Origin: VBAS01 sp964508655
Lineage (GTDB): Bacteria > Bacteroidota > Bacteroidia > Chitinophagales > Chitinophagaceae
DNA length: 64,000 nt
Direction: 5' to 3'
Assembly (NCBI GenBank): GCA_964508655.1
Contig: CAZDUO010000011.1
Location: 1-64,000 of the forward strand
Below the pieces are notes generated by a model. The model was not told the origin of the DNA, searched no databases, and saw nothing but the letters and a program-made list of their open reading frames with translations. Each line of letters begins with the position of its first letter. Position 1 is the stretch's first letter. Made by a program: the position numbers and the translations under genes. Below are positions 1 to 9,169 of this stretch, in pieces.

Positions 1-2
1 AT

Positions 3-1328
3 GGCTGTGGCAATACAGCAACTATTTCCCGTTCGGTTACCTGGACGGCTGATGTGACACCGCCTGTATTTACAGCTACACCTGCTGATGTAGATATTGA
101 TTGTAATGCTCCGATTCCGACATCTACACCACCGACTGCCTCTGATGCATGCGGTTCACCGACAGTAACACAATCGGGCTCTACGGATAATACAGCTGAT
201 TGTACAACCGGATTCAACCGGATAATTACAAGAACATGGACTGCAGTTGATGGTTGTGGAAATACAGCTGCACATACCCAGACAATCAGGGTACGCTGCT
301 GTGATGCAATCTGTACATATACACAGGGCTTCTATGGCAATCCGGGCGGATTGGCATGCGATGGCGAAACCGGTGATATTTCAACTTCCGCTCTTATTGC
401 ACAATCATTGGGCAACTGGGGTGGCACATTAACAGTAGGACAAGCGGGCCATTCAGTATTTATTAATAATACAACTGCAAACATCAATTGCGTAATTGCA
501 TCTTTGCCTGGTGGCGGACCTGCTAAGGAACTACCTGCAGGAAACTTCAATATCTGCAGTCTGCCCAACTCGTTAACACTGGGACCAGGTGGCAGAATTA
601 AAAACATCCTGCTTGCACAAACCATCACGCTGGGTCTGAACATCGGAATCACCAATCCATCAGATCTTGGCAGCTTCCCGCTCCAGGGTGGTGAACTGGC
701 AACACAGGATCCTGTGAGTGGATGCGGTGATGATACGCCGAAGGAACGTCAGTGTATCTATAATCCCGAAGCTCCCTACAACCTGGTTGGCGTAGTAAAT
801 GAGTACACCTACAGGTGGATTAGTCCGGCAGTGGTGGCAGCCATCAGCGGAACCAAAAATGTAAGCGGATTGTTTGCATTGGCCAACAAAGCCCTCGCTA
901 ACGTGGATGGTGTTAATGGAAGTGAAAACGGTGTATCGCTGGATTCTATTTCCAAGACAGTGGGCAATATCAATGAAGTATTTGACAAGTGTAAAATCTT
1001 CATCGGATGGAATGTGTCCCGTTGTCCGCAATACGACCCGGCTCATGCAAGAGTTACATCAATAACTACCGGTTTGGCTGTAACTGCCTACCCCAATCCT
1101 TACGAAGAGAATTTTTCACTGAAAGTAAATTCTCCCGTAAGCGGTGAAGCACAGATTGGTTTTTATACAATTGACGGAGTTAAAATAGGCGAAATGAAAC
1201 GGGATGTTGTCGCCAACACTGATGCATGGATACCATTCAAAGTACCGGCTGTTTACAGGACAAGGATTGTATATACCGTCTCCGTTGGTATGTATAATGC
1301 AAGAGGTGTTGTTTTAAGTCCAAATTAA
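3..1328 (+). CDS. T9SS-sorted secreted protein with HYR-like repeat (5' truncated)
   Basis: The reading frame is open from the left edge, so the N-terminus and signal peptide lie outside the window. The visible part starts with the end of one immunoglobulin-like HYR-type repeat (DGCGNTA-like wording, then VTPPVFTATPADVDIDC) and a complete second one that ends in a WTAVDGCGNTA motif. A roughly 230-residue Gly/Asn-rich region of unknown fold follows. The last 80 residues begin with AYPNPYEENFSLKV, the usual opening of a T9SS type A sorting domain, so the protein is probably exported through the Por secretion system and attached to, or released from, the cell surface. The N-terminal part is probably a long array of such repeats. 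The gene ends at a strong terminator. An adhesin or matrix protein is likely; the exact role is unknown. Confidence 0.85.
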   Translation, partial: GCGNTATISRSVTWTADVTPPVFTATPADVDIDCNAPIPTSTPPTASDACGSPTVTQSGSTDNTADCTTGFNRIITRTWTAVDGCGNTAAHTQTIRVRCCDAICTYTQGFYGNPGGLACDGETGDISTSALIAQSLGNWGGTLTVGQAGHSVFINNTTANINCVIASLPGGGPAKELPAGNFNICSLPNSLTLGPGGRIKNILLAQTITLGLNIGITNPSDLGSFPLQGGELATQDPVSGCGDDTPKERQCIYNPEAPYNLVGVVNEYTYRWISPAVVAAISGTKNVSGLFALANKALANVDGVNGSENGVSLDSISKTVGNINEVFDKCKIFIGWNVSRCPQYDPAHARVTSITTGLAVTAYPNPYEENFSLKVNSPVSGEAQIGFYTIDGVKIGEMKRDVVANTDAWIPFKVPAVYRTRIVYTVSVGMYNARGVVLSPN

Positions 1329-1351
1329 TAAAACCAGGAAAACCGATTTTC

Positions 1352-1384
1352 AAGTCCCGCTTTTACCCGGCGGGACTTTTTTTT
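1352..1384 (+). terminator. Rho-independent terminator of the T9SS protein gene
   Basis: A perfect 9-bp stem (AAGTCCCGC at 1352-1360 with GCGGGACTT at 1370-1378) encloses a 9-base loop and runs into a T-tract ending at 1384. It lies 23 bases after the stop codon and separates this gene from the TMTC-like gene downstream. Confidence 0.85.
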
Positions 1385-1471
1385 ATAACAAATGAAAAAT
1401 GCTTGGTTTTACATGTTCCCGCTCTAAATAAATTCGTTTTAATTTAATAATTTAACCGGCGAATAAGAACC

Positions 1472-3472
1472 ATGGGAAAGAAAAAAAAACCGGAAAAATA
1501 TTCTCTTTCAAAAGAAAAACAGGCTCAAAACAAATCTGCGAAGCCGGGGCAAAATGATACCCCACGCTGGCATTTGCCATTTATTTTGATAATAACGTTT
1601 ATTGCTTATTTACCGGCGCTTAATGCCGGTTTTGTAAACTGGGATGATGGTGATTATGTGGGCGATAATATCCTCGTTAAAGACATTTCAAGAGTCGGAG
1701 AGCTATTGGTAACCCCAGTGCAGGGCAACCATCACCCGATAACGATGCTGAGCCTGGCCATCAATTACATTTTATCGGGTGAAAATGCCTGGTCTTATCA
1801 CCTTTTAAACCTGCTATTTCATCTTGCAAACTGTTTTCTTGTTTACCGGCTTGCACTGCAGCTTAGCCGCAATAATGCCATACTTGCTTTTGTTGCTTCG
1901 CTTCTGTTCGGCATCCATCCCATGCATGTGGAATCGGTAGCCTGGATATCGGAGCGTAAAGATGTGCTCTATAGTTTGTTTTTCCTGGCCGGCCTTATCT
2001 CTTACACCTGTTATATTGACACTGGTTTACGCAAACATTTCCGACTGGTCATTCTATTTTGCATACTGTCGTTGCTTTCTAAGCCCGCAGCTGTCATATT
2101 TCCTGTTGCCCTGTTTTGCATTGACCTGCTGCGGCGCCGTAAATTTTCTTTCGGGTTGTTTACAGAAAAAATTCCCTTTTTTATCCCGGCGATTATTATG
2201 GGCATCATTACTGTAATAGCTCAAAAAAGCGCCGGCGCCACTGAAGGAGAACCCTTTGGCCTGGGTAAAAATATTCTATTTGGTTTTTACGGCATCATGA
2301 TGTATTTCGTAAAAATAATTCTTCCCTTAAAGCTTTCCGCTTTTTATCCCTTTCCCCCCATCAATGAAAATTTACCGGCGGTTTATTATGTTGCCCCCTT
2401 GTTTTCCTTGGCGCTTGCCGTATTGTTTTTTCTCAATATGAGAAAAAACCGTGTAGCTGCTTTTGGAATCAGCTTTTATTTAGTCAATCTTTTGCTGGTG
2501 CTGCAGGTGTTTTCTGTTGGCAGCGCTGTGATGTCAGAACGCTATACATACTTACCCTATATCGGCTGGTTTTATATTGGTGGATACCTGCTATCGCAGT
2601 TTGGGAAAAGCTACCCGGTAAAAGCTTATTCCGTGATTATTCCTGCAGCGTTTATTTTTTCTGTACTCACATTCCGGCAATCGCAAAAGTGGAAAAACGG
2701 TGAGACTCTTTGGGACAGTGTCATCAAAACCAATCCCAGCTCGAGAGCTTACAGCGCAAGAGCTACTCTTTTCAGAAAAAAAGCCAGTGCCCTGAAGCAG
2801 GAAGCAGGTCTGCTGATGCAGAAAAACCAAATGGAAGAAGCCAACAAGAAGAATGATGAAGCGAGCAAAAATTATGACCAGGCCATAGCCTATTACTCGG
2901 AAGCTGTGCGCATCAATAAAATTGATCATGAGTCGTACAACAACCGGGCAAATATTTATATGGACCTGAATAAATTTGACCTGGCTCACCAGGATTACAA
3001 AAGTGCGTTGGCCATTAAGCCTGATTATTTTACTACCCTGGATAACATCGGCGCCATGTATGCCCGGAAAAACCAGTTTGATTCGGCACTCTACTATCTC
3101 GACAGGGCCATAAAAATAAAACCGGATTATAAAGCCTCTTACAGTAACCGTGGCCTGGTGTTGATGAGTCTTAAACGATATGACGAAGCCATCCGTGACT
3201 GGAAAAAATTCCTGGAGTTTGAACCCAATGCGGCTGATGTAGTGAATACCATCGGCATGTGTCTTCGCCTGCAAGGCAGGTACCAGGAGGCATTAACGTA
3301 TATTGACCGGGCCATACAGATGACTCCCCATGTGCCGCAATTCTACCTGAATCGTTCTTACACACATTCTGTGCTGAACAACAAACCGCAGGCATTGAAG
3401 GATGCATTGACAGCAAGGCAAAATGGTGTGGCTGTAGACCAGGCTTATATTAATTCCCTGGGAGGACAATAA
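1472..3472 (+). CDS. TMTC-like polytopic GT-C/TPR protein, paralog 1
   Basis: A 666-residue protein with a very basic N-terminus (MGKKKKPEK), about ten hydrophobic segments to residue ~420, and a soluble C-terminal half of tetratricopeptide repeats. The first extracytoplasmic loop carries NWDDGDY, followed by a GNHHPIT motif. A later membrane-proximal motif reads HPMHVESVAWISERKD. This layout matches the TMTC O-mannosyltransferases of animals and many unnamed bacterial TPR membrane proteins: a GT-C fold using a lipid-phosphate sugar, with TPRs for substrate binding. It differs from its four neighbours by a Lys/Glu-rich helical stretch (residues ~430-475) and more TPR units, making it about 50 residues longer. 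It converges on paralog 2 with only 9 bases between stop codons. The glycosyltransferase role is inferred. Confidence 0.8.
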   Translation: MGKKKKPEKYSLSKEKQAQNKSAKPGQNDTPRWHLPFILIITFIAYLPALNAGFVNWDDGDYVGDNILVKDISRVGELLVTPVQGNHHPITMLSLAINYILSGENAWSYHLLNLLFHLANCFLVYRLALQLSRNNAILAFVASLLFGIHPMHVESVAWISERKDVLYSLFFLAGLISYTCYIDTGLRKHFRLVILFCILSLLSKPAAVIFPVALFCIDLLRRRKFSFGLFTEKIPFFIPAIIMGIITVIAQKSAGATEGEPFGLGKNILFGFYGIMMYFVKIILPLKLSAFYPFPPINENLPAVYYVAPLFSLALAVLFFLNMRKNRVAAFGISFYLVNLLLVLQVFSVGSAVMSERYTYLPYIGWFYIGGYLLSQFGKSYPVKAYSVIIPAAFIFSVLTFRQSQKWKNGETLWDSVIKTNPSSRAYSARATLFRKKASALKQEAGLLMQKNQMEEANKKNDEASKNYDQAIAYYSEAVRINKIDHESYNNRANIYMDLNKFDLAHQDYKSALAIKPDYFTTLDNIGAMYARKNQFDSALYYLDRAIKIKPDYKASYSNRGLVLMSLKRYDEAIRDWKKFLEFEPNAADVVNTIGMCLRLQGRYQEALTYIDRAIQMTPHVPQFYLNRSYTHSVLNNKPQALKDALTARQNGVAVDQAYINSLGGQ

Positions 3473-3481
3473 GCTGAATAC

Positions 3482-5341
3482 TCACCAACCCAGCACCTGC
3501 CGGTAATTATCCGGCAGTTTTACTCCTTTATCCATCGCCCTTTTAGCATCGGCTTTGGCATTGTCCATGTCTCCTTTGCGGTAATAACAGATGGAACGGT
3601 TCAGGTAATAATCGCCCTGCGGGTTTATCTGGATGGCTTTGTTGAAGTCAGCCAGCGCCTCATCATAGCGCTGAAAGTGGTTGACAAGCAAACTTCCCCT
3701 GTTGTTGAGAGCATAATCGGTATTAGGGCTTATCTGCAGGCATTTATTAAAATCAGCCAAAGCGCTGTCGGGCTTATTGGTTCTTACATACACCACACCG
3801 CGGGTGTAATAACCCAGCCGGTTGTTGGGCTGCAGCCTGATGAGTGAATTGGCATCTGCCAGGGCAAGATCACCCTGGTTAAAGCGCAAATAAATATTCT
3901 GCCTGTTCTCATAGCCCTTGGCATGATTGGGATTGTTTTTTAATGCCACATTGCAATCTTCAAGCGCCTGCTGAAGAAGCCTATTGACAGAGTCTTTATC
4001 GGCTATTTTATCAACTGAACGTATAGTATGATTGGCCCTGTTTGTACGCGGTACAGGTGCATTGGGAAATCGTTTGATTACATCGTCCCATAAGCGGCCG
4101 CTGTTTTGCCATACATCAGTGCGTTTATAAGTTATGTATCCAAAGGCAAGGGTGGCTGCAGCAGCTATCAGCCATACAACGGGCTTTATCGGGGCAGACC
4201 GGTACTTATCCAGCCACATACCAACTAAAAAAGCCAGGCTGATATAAGGGACATACGTGTAGCGCTCTGCTACAATGGTGGCGCCGATAGAAATTACCTG
4301 CATAACAAGAATAAGATTCACAATAAAAAAACCAATGCTGAAAATTACCAGCCGGTTTTTTCTTTGATACCAAAGAAAAACCAGCAAGGCAATAATAAAG
4401 AGCGGTGAGGCCAGCACCGGCCAGCCAAGATCGGATGGCGGGGGATACGGATGAAAAGCTGAAAGCGGCCAGGGCACCAAAAACCTGATTACATAAATGG
4501 TAGTGACATAAGTGGCAAAAAAGAAACGGGTCCACAGCGGGTAAAAATCAAGCCCGGCAATGGCTGTTTTCGACTGCAGCTTTACCGTAATGATGGCAAG
4601 TACGGCCGATACAAGGAAGAAGGCAATTTTTTCTGTAATCATTTTGCTGCTGAATGACCGTCCTTTCCAGTAGTCGAGCAGCAGCAAAACAAGCGGCAGT
4701 ATAATAGCAGCCGGCTTTGATAAAATGGAAAGAACGAAAAACAAAAATGAAAATAGCAGCTTTGAGGATCGTCCGGTTTCCAGGTACCGCCAGTATTGCA
4801 TCAGCGATAAAAGAAAAAATAAAGTGTACAGCAGATCTTTGCGTTCCGATACCCATGCTACCGATTCCACATGCATGGGATGAATGCCGAAGATGAGCGC
4901 CGTGAATGCTGCCACCCATACTTTTTTTCCCGAAATGGTATAAATAAAATAAAATACAAGCACCGTATTGATCAGGTGAAGTATAAAATTGGTAATAAGA
5001 TAAGAAGAAGCATCCAGCCCGGTAAGTGCATAATTGAAGGCAAGGCTGATGATAGTGACCGGGTGATAATTGGACACCACCGGCTGGGTGAAGATACCTT
5101 TCCAGTCGGGGCCCCGTAAAAGATAATTCTGCACTACATAATATTCATCATCCCAGTTGGTGAGCTGGTTATTAAATACAGGTAAATAACCGCCTGCCGT
5201 AATTACCAGTACCGGCAGCATCCATATCCAGATAGAAACATAATTCCCTGCCTGAGGTAAGGCGGGTTGATTCACTTCATTTAATTCGGGCTGGGTACCG
5301 GTTTTTTTCTTTTTGGCCTTCCACTTGTTTTTTTTGCCCAT
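3482..5341 (-). CDS. TMTC-like polytopic GT-C/TPR protein, paralog 2
   Basis: A 619-residue paralog of the neighbouring proteins and the last gene of the four-gene minus-strand set. A lysine-rich cytoplasmic start (MGKKNKWKAKKKK) precedes the first membrane segment. The first outer loop holds NWDDEYY, then SNYHPVT, and the conserved HPMHVESVAWVSERKD motif follows near residue 150. After the last membrane helix a PRTNRANH motif leads into about five TPR units, ending near the C-terminus with YYLNRSICYYRKGD. It is separated from paralog 3 by 115 bases, the largest gap in the set, so it may also have its own promoter. By analogy with TMTC and PMT proteins the acidic pair in the first loop would be the catalytic site; this is inference. 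Confidence 0.8.
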   Translation of the reverse strand: MGKKNKWKAKKKKTGTQPELNEVNQPALPQAGNYVSIWIWMLPVLVITAGGYLPVFNNQLTNWDDEYYVVQNYLLRGPDWKGIFTQPVVSNYHPVTIISLAFNYALTGLDASSYLITNFILHLINTVLVFYFIYTISGKKVWVAAFTALIFGIHPMHVESVAWVSERKDLLYTLFFLLSLMQYWRYLETGRSSKLLFSFLFFVLSILSKPAAIILPLVLLLLDYWKGRSFSSKMITEKIAFFLVSAVLAIITVKLQSKTAIAGLDFYPLWTRFFFATYVTTIYVIRFLVPWPLSAFHPYPPPSDLGWPVLASPLFIIALLVFLWYQRKNRLVIFSIGFFIVNLILVMQVISIGATIVAERYTYVPYISLAFLVGMWLDKYRSAPIKPVVWLIAAAATLAFGYITYKRTDVWQNSGRLWDDVIKRFPNAPVPRTNRANHTIRSVDKIADKDSVNRLLQQALEDCNVALKNNPNHAKGYENRQNIYLRFNQGDLALADANSLIRLQPNNRLGYYTRGVVYVRTNKPDSALADFNKCLQISPNTDYALNNRGSLLVNHFQRYDEALADFNKAIQINPQGDYYLNRSICYYRKGDMDNAKADAKRAMDKGVKLPDNYRQVLGW

Positions 5342-5456
5342 CAGTAATGATTTTAAACGTACAGGTACAGCCCTCCAAATTACTCAACTCCGTTTAAGTT
5401 TAAAAGCCGGAAAAAATTTTGCTCCGGGATAATCGCAACCAGACAAAAATGAAATC

Positions 5457-7304
5457 TTATTTAATCTGCAACGCATTTTTCAGGTTGTCAGGAACAGCCG
5501 TGCCTTTTTGCATGGCTGAGTCGGCATCGGTCCTTGCTTTGGCCAGGTCGCCCATCCGGTAATAACAGATGGATCGGTTCAGGTAGTAGCTGCCAAGCGG
5601 GCTGATGCTGATGGCTTTGTTATACTCCTGCAAGGCCTCCTTGTATTTTTGATAATAATTCAGGTATATAGTACCCCGGTTACTGTACGAACGATGATCG
5701 TCGGGTTTCAGTAAAATACATGTGTCGTAATTCACCAATGCTTTTTCCGGCTGGTTGTAGCGGAAATAAACCGTACCCCTGACATCGTACCCTATTTTAT
5801 TTTTCGGATCCCGTTTTACCAGCGCTTCGCCGTCGGCCAGCGCTTCATTCAGCATGCCGAGCCCGAGATAAATCAATCCTCTTTTTTCATAACCGGCAGC
5901 CAGGTTGGGGTTTATCTTCAATGCAATGTTGCAATCCTCAAGCGCCAGCCGGTAAAGTGAGTCTGTGGCCGCCTGGGTTTTCTGCTGGCCGGCCTGTATA
6001 GAAACATAATTGGCCCTGTTGGTGCGGGGATATGTAGTGTTGGGGTACCAGTTAATAACATCAGTCCACAAGGTACCGCTATCTTTCCAGGTATCAGTAC
6101 GGCGGAAAGTGATAAACCCAAATACTGCAGCAATTACAATTGCCGCAACCCAAAAAATTTTTTTCGGAAACGTTTTTATACCTCTGTCTGCAAGCATTGC
6201 CACCAGGAAAGCGAGCCCGATGTAAGGAACGTAAGTGTACCGCTCCGAAACAATGGTAAGACCAATGGTAAGAACTTGCATCACCAGCAGCAGGTTGACA
6301 AGGAAAAAAAGAATCCCAAACACAACCAGTTTATCTTTTTGTTTTATCCACAACAAAACCAGGAGAGCCATCATAAAAAGCGGAGAACCCAGCACGATCG
6401 CTCCCGGGTTGCTGACCGGGGGAAAAGGATGATACGCCGAAAGAGGGTAAGGAATGAAAAAGCGGATAAAATAAATCATGGTGGAATAGCAGGCAAACAG
6501 GGGCCGCAGCCACACCGGGTACACATCAAGTCCTGCCATGGCCGTTGGCGATTGAATTTTTACCGTAATGATGCCGATGATAACTGCAGGAATGAAAAAT
6601 AAAATTTTTTCCAATAGCACCCTTTTTGACAATGGCCTTTCTTTCCAGTAATCAAGCAACAGCAATACCAGCGGAAAAATTACAGCGGCCGGCTTCGAAA
6701 GCAGCGCCAGGATGAAAAACAAAAAACACATCCACCGGAAAGTTGTTTTCCCTGTTTGCAGGTAACGCCAGTATTGCATTAAAGCCAGCAGAAAAAACAG
6801 CGTGTATAAAACATCTTTACGCTCCGATACCCATGCCACTGATTCTACATGCATAGGATGAATACCAAATATCAATGCGGTGAATGCAGCTACCCCGGTT
6901 TTACGGCCGGATATTTTTAAAATAAAATAAAAAACCAGTGCGGTATTTACAATGTGCAGCAGGTAGTTTACCAGCATGTACGATAATGGTTCTTTACCTG
7001 AAACGGCATAATTAAACGCCAGTGTAAGTATGGTAAGCGGATGATAATTGCCCACTACCGGCTCGCTGAAGATACCCTTCCAGTCGGGCCCGCGGAGCAG
7101 CTTATTATTGAGTATATAAAATTCATCATCCCAGTTGGTAAATTCATTATTCAGCATCGGGTAAAAACAAACTGCTGTGACGGCAACTACCGCAACACAC
7201 CAGGCTATAAAAGATTTATTTTTTTCTTGCGGTGATTTTTTAGCCACTGCCTGGCCGGCCGATGCTGCAGGTTTTTTTATCACATACTTTTTTTTCTTTG
7301 CCAT
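5457..7304 (-). CDS. TMTC-like polytopic GT-C/TPR protein, paralog 3
   Basis: A 615-residue member of the array with the same order of parts: basic start (MAKKKKYVIKK), a transmembrane region with NWDDEFY in the first outer loop, GNYHPLT, HPMHVESVAWVSERKD, and LSKPAAVIFPLVLLLLDYWK in the middle. The linker reads PRTNRANY and the C-terminal part holds TPRs. It lies 18 bases downstream of paralog 4 and is probably co-transcribed. By eye paralogs 2-5 share far more with each other than with paralog 1, which suggests local tandem duplication followed by divergence. The divergence lies in the outer loops and the TPR surface, where acceptor specificity would be expected. The substrate is unknown. 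Confidence 0.8.
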   Translation of the reverse strand: MAKKKKYVIKKPAASAGQAVAKKSPQEKNKSFIAWCVAVVAVTAVCFYPMLNNEFTNWDDEFYILNNKLLRGPDWKGIFSEPVVGNYHPLTILTLAFNYAVSGKEPLSYMLVNYLLHIVNTALVFYFILKISGRKTGVAAFTALIFGIHPMHVESVAWVSERKDVLYTLFFLLALMQYWRYLQTGKTTFRWMCFLFFILALLSKPAAVIFPLVLLLLDYWKERPLSKRVLLEKILFFIPAVIIGIITVKIQSPTAMAGLDVYPVWLRPLFACYSTMIYFIRFFIPYPLSAYHPFPPVSNPGAIVLGSPLFMMALLVLLWIKQKDKLVVFGILFFLVNLLLVMQVLTIGLTIVSERYTYVPYIGLAFLVAMLADRGIKTFPKKIFWVAAIVIAAVFGFITFRRTDTWKDSGTLWTDVINWYPNTTYPRTNRANYVSIQAGQQKTQAATDSLYRLALEDCNIALKINPNLAAGYEKRGLIYLGLGMLNEALADGEALVKRDPKNKIGYDVRGTVYFRYNQPEKALVNYDTCILLKPDDHRSYSNRGTIYLNYYQKYKEALQEYNKAISISPLGSYYLNRSICYYRMGDLAKARTDADSAMQKGTAVPDNLKNALQIK

Positions 7305-7322
7305 GCTGTTACTGATAAAAAA

Positions 7323-9167
7323 TTATTGGTTCAGTAAATTACGGTATTGTTCGGGCACGGCATATCCTTTTGCCAGGCTGGCCCTGATGTTTTCTTTTGC
7401 CTTTGCCAAATCGCCCAGCATATAATAGCAATAGGCACGGTTCAGGTAAAAATCACCACGGGGCTCAAGCTCTATGGCGCGGGAAAAATCTGCAATCGCC
7501 TCGTTGAATTTTTTATAATAATTGCTGTAAACCGTACCGCGTTTATTCAGAGCCACCGGGTCATCGGGATTCATTTGTAAGTAAATATTAAAATCGTGCA
7601 ATGCTTTTTCAAATTCATTGAGCCGCATCCAGGCAGTGCCCCGTATGGTATAGCCGACAGCATTACCCGGCGCCTGCACGATGATGGAATCGCCGTCAGT
7701 CAGCGCTTCTTTATTCCTGTTTAACTTTATTAGTACCAGTCCCCTTGTTTCGTAGGCACGGGTCCAAAAGGGATTGATGCGGACAGCCGCATCGCAGTCG
7801 GCAATAATTTTTTGAAACAGTGAATCTGCACCCGGCGATTTCATAGTGTCTGCCATCGTAAAATAATAATAAGCCCGGTTGGTGCGGGGAAGCGCCGCAT
7901 CCTGGTGGCGTATGGCATCCGTCCAAAGTGTTTCACTGTTTTTCCATACCTGCGTACGCTGAAAACTGATAAAACAAAACAAAACAAACACAGCAGCCAA
8001 CCCGGCTTTTACAAAAAGCCCTTTACGGCCAGTCAACCATTTACTAAGCAGCATGCCCGCTAAAAATCCTAACCCGATATAGGGAACATAAGTGTATCGC
8101 TCCGATACAATGGTATAACCCACCGGAACCAGGTGCATTACCAGCAACAGGTTGACAATAAAAAAACCAAAACTGAAAATGATGAACCGCTGCCTGCGCT
8201 GAAACCATAGAAAAATAATCAGCGCCAGGATGAATACAGGTGATAAAAGCACCGGCCATCCGAGGTTATCAGCAGACGGGAAAGGCTGGAATGCCGATAA
8301 CGGATGAGGAAAAAAGAAACGTGCAAAATAAATCATGGTTGTAAAACAGGCAAAAAGCAGCCGGGTCCAAAGTGGAAACACATCAAATCCCGACACGGCT
8401 TTTTCCGATTGTATCAGCAGTGTAAGGATGGCAAAGAGTACCGACATAACCAGGAATGGAATTTTTTCTATTACCAGTTTCCATTTTGCTTCCCGCTGTT
8501 TCCAGTAATCCAGCAAAAACAAGATGAGCGGTAACACGATAGCCGATGGTTTTGATAAGAGTGACAAAACAAAAAGCAGGAAACAAATCCACCGGTGAGA
8601 TGAACGGCCGGTTTCAAGAAACCGCCAGTAGCGGATAGCCGACCATAAAAAGAAAAACGTGTACAGCACATCTTTTCTTTCCGAAATCCACGCCACCGAT
8701 TCCACGTGCATGGGATGAATACCGAAGAGCAGTGCAGCCAGGAAAGCCACGGACAATTTTTTAGCCGAAATAAGCCATATAAAATGAAATACAAGCGCTG
8801 TATTCAGCAGATGCAGCAGGTAATTTATCAGCAGGTAATAAAAAGGTTCGCCGGGCGCCAGCTGGTAATTGATGGCAAGCGTAAAGATGGTGAGGGGATG
8901 ATAATTTGAAACAACCGGTTTAGTTAATATCCCCGCCCAGTCGGGGCCCTTGAGTAATGGATTTTTTGTCACATAGCCTTCATCATCCCAGTTGGTAAAC
9001 TCATTGCCCAGCATGGGCGACAGGCAGATGGCTGTAAGAGCCAATACAAAAATTACCCACTTGATATATCCCGTGTTTTTTTCAGTTACCGGTACTTGTC
9101 TCAGTTCGGTTTTTACCGGCACAGTTTTCTTTATGGTTTGTTGTTTTATTTTCTTTTTGCTTCGCAA
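7323..9167 (-). CDS. TMTC-like polytopic GT-C/TPR protein, paralog 4
   Basis: A 614-residue paralog. The N-terminus (MRSKKKIKQQ) is basic like the others. The outer-loop motif is NWDDEGY, followed by SNYHPLT and HPMHVESVAWISERKD. The linker motif is PRTNRAYY, and TPR units fill the last ~190 residues. Its start codon lies 2 bases after the stop of paralog 5, so translation of the two is probably coupled, and paralog 3 follows after 18 bases. All motifs thought to matter for GT-C activity are intact, so it does not look like a decaying copy. Confidence 0.8.
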   Translation of the reverse strand: MRSKKKIKQQTIKKTVPVKTELRQVPVTEKNTGYIKWVIFVLALTAICLSPMLGNEFTNWDDEGYVTKNPLLKGPDWAGILTKPVVSNYHPLTIFTLAINYQLAPGEPFYYLLINYLLHLLNTALVFHFIWLISAKKLSVAFLAALLFGIHPMHVESVAWISERKDVLYTFFFLWSAIRYWRFLETGRSSHRWICFLLFVLSLLSKPSAIVLPLILFLLDYWKQREAKWKLVIEKIPFLVMSVLFAILTLLIQSEKAVSGFDVFPLWTRLLFACFTTMIYFARFFFPHPLSAFQPFPSADNLGWPVLLSPVFILALIIFLWFQRRQRFIIFSFGFFIVNLLLVMHLVPVGYTIVSERYTYVPYIGLGFLAGMLLSKWLTGRKGLFVKAGLAAVFVLFCFISFQRTQVWKNSETLWTDAIRHQDAALPRTNRAYYYFTMADTMKSPGADSLFQKIIADCDAAVRINPFWTRAYETRGLVLIKLNRNKEALTDGDSIIVQAPGNAVGYTIRGTAWMRLNEFEKALHDFNIYLQMNPDDPVALNKRGTVYSNYYKKFNEAIADFSRAIELEPRGDFYLNRAYCYYMLGDLAKAKENIRASLAKGYAVPEQYRNLLNQ

Positions 9168-9169
9168 TG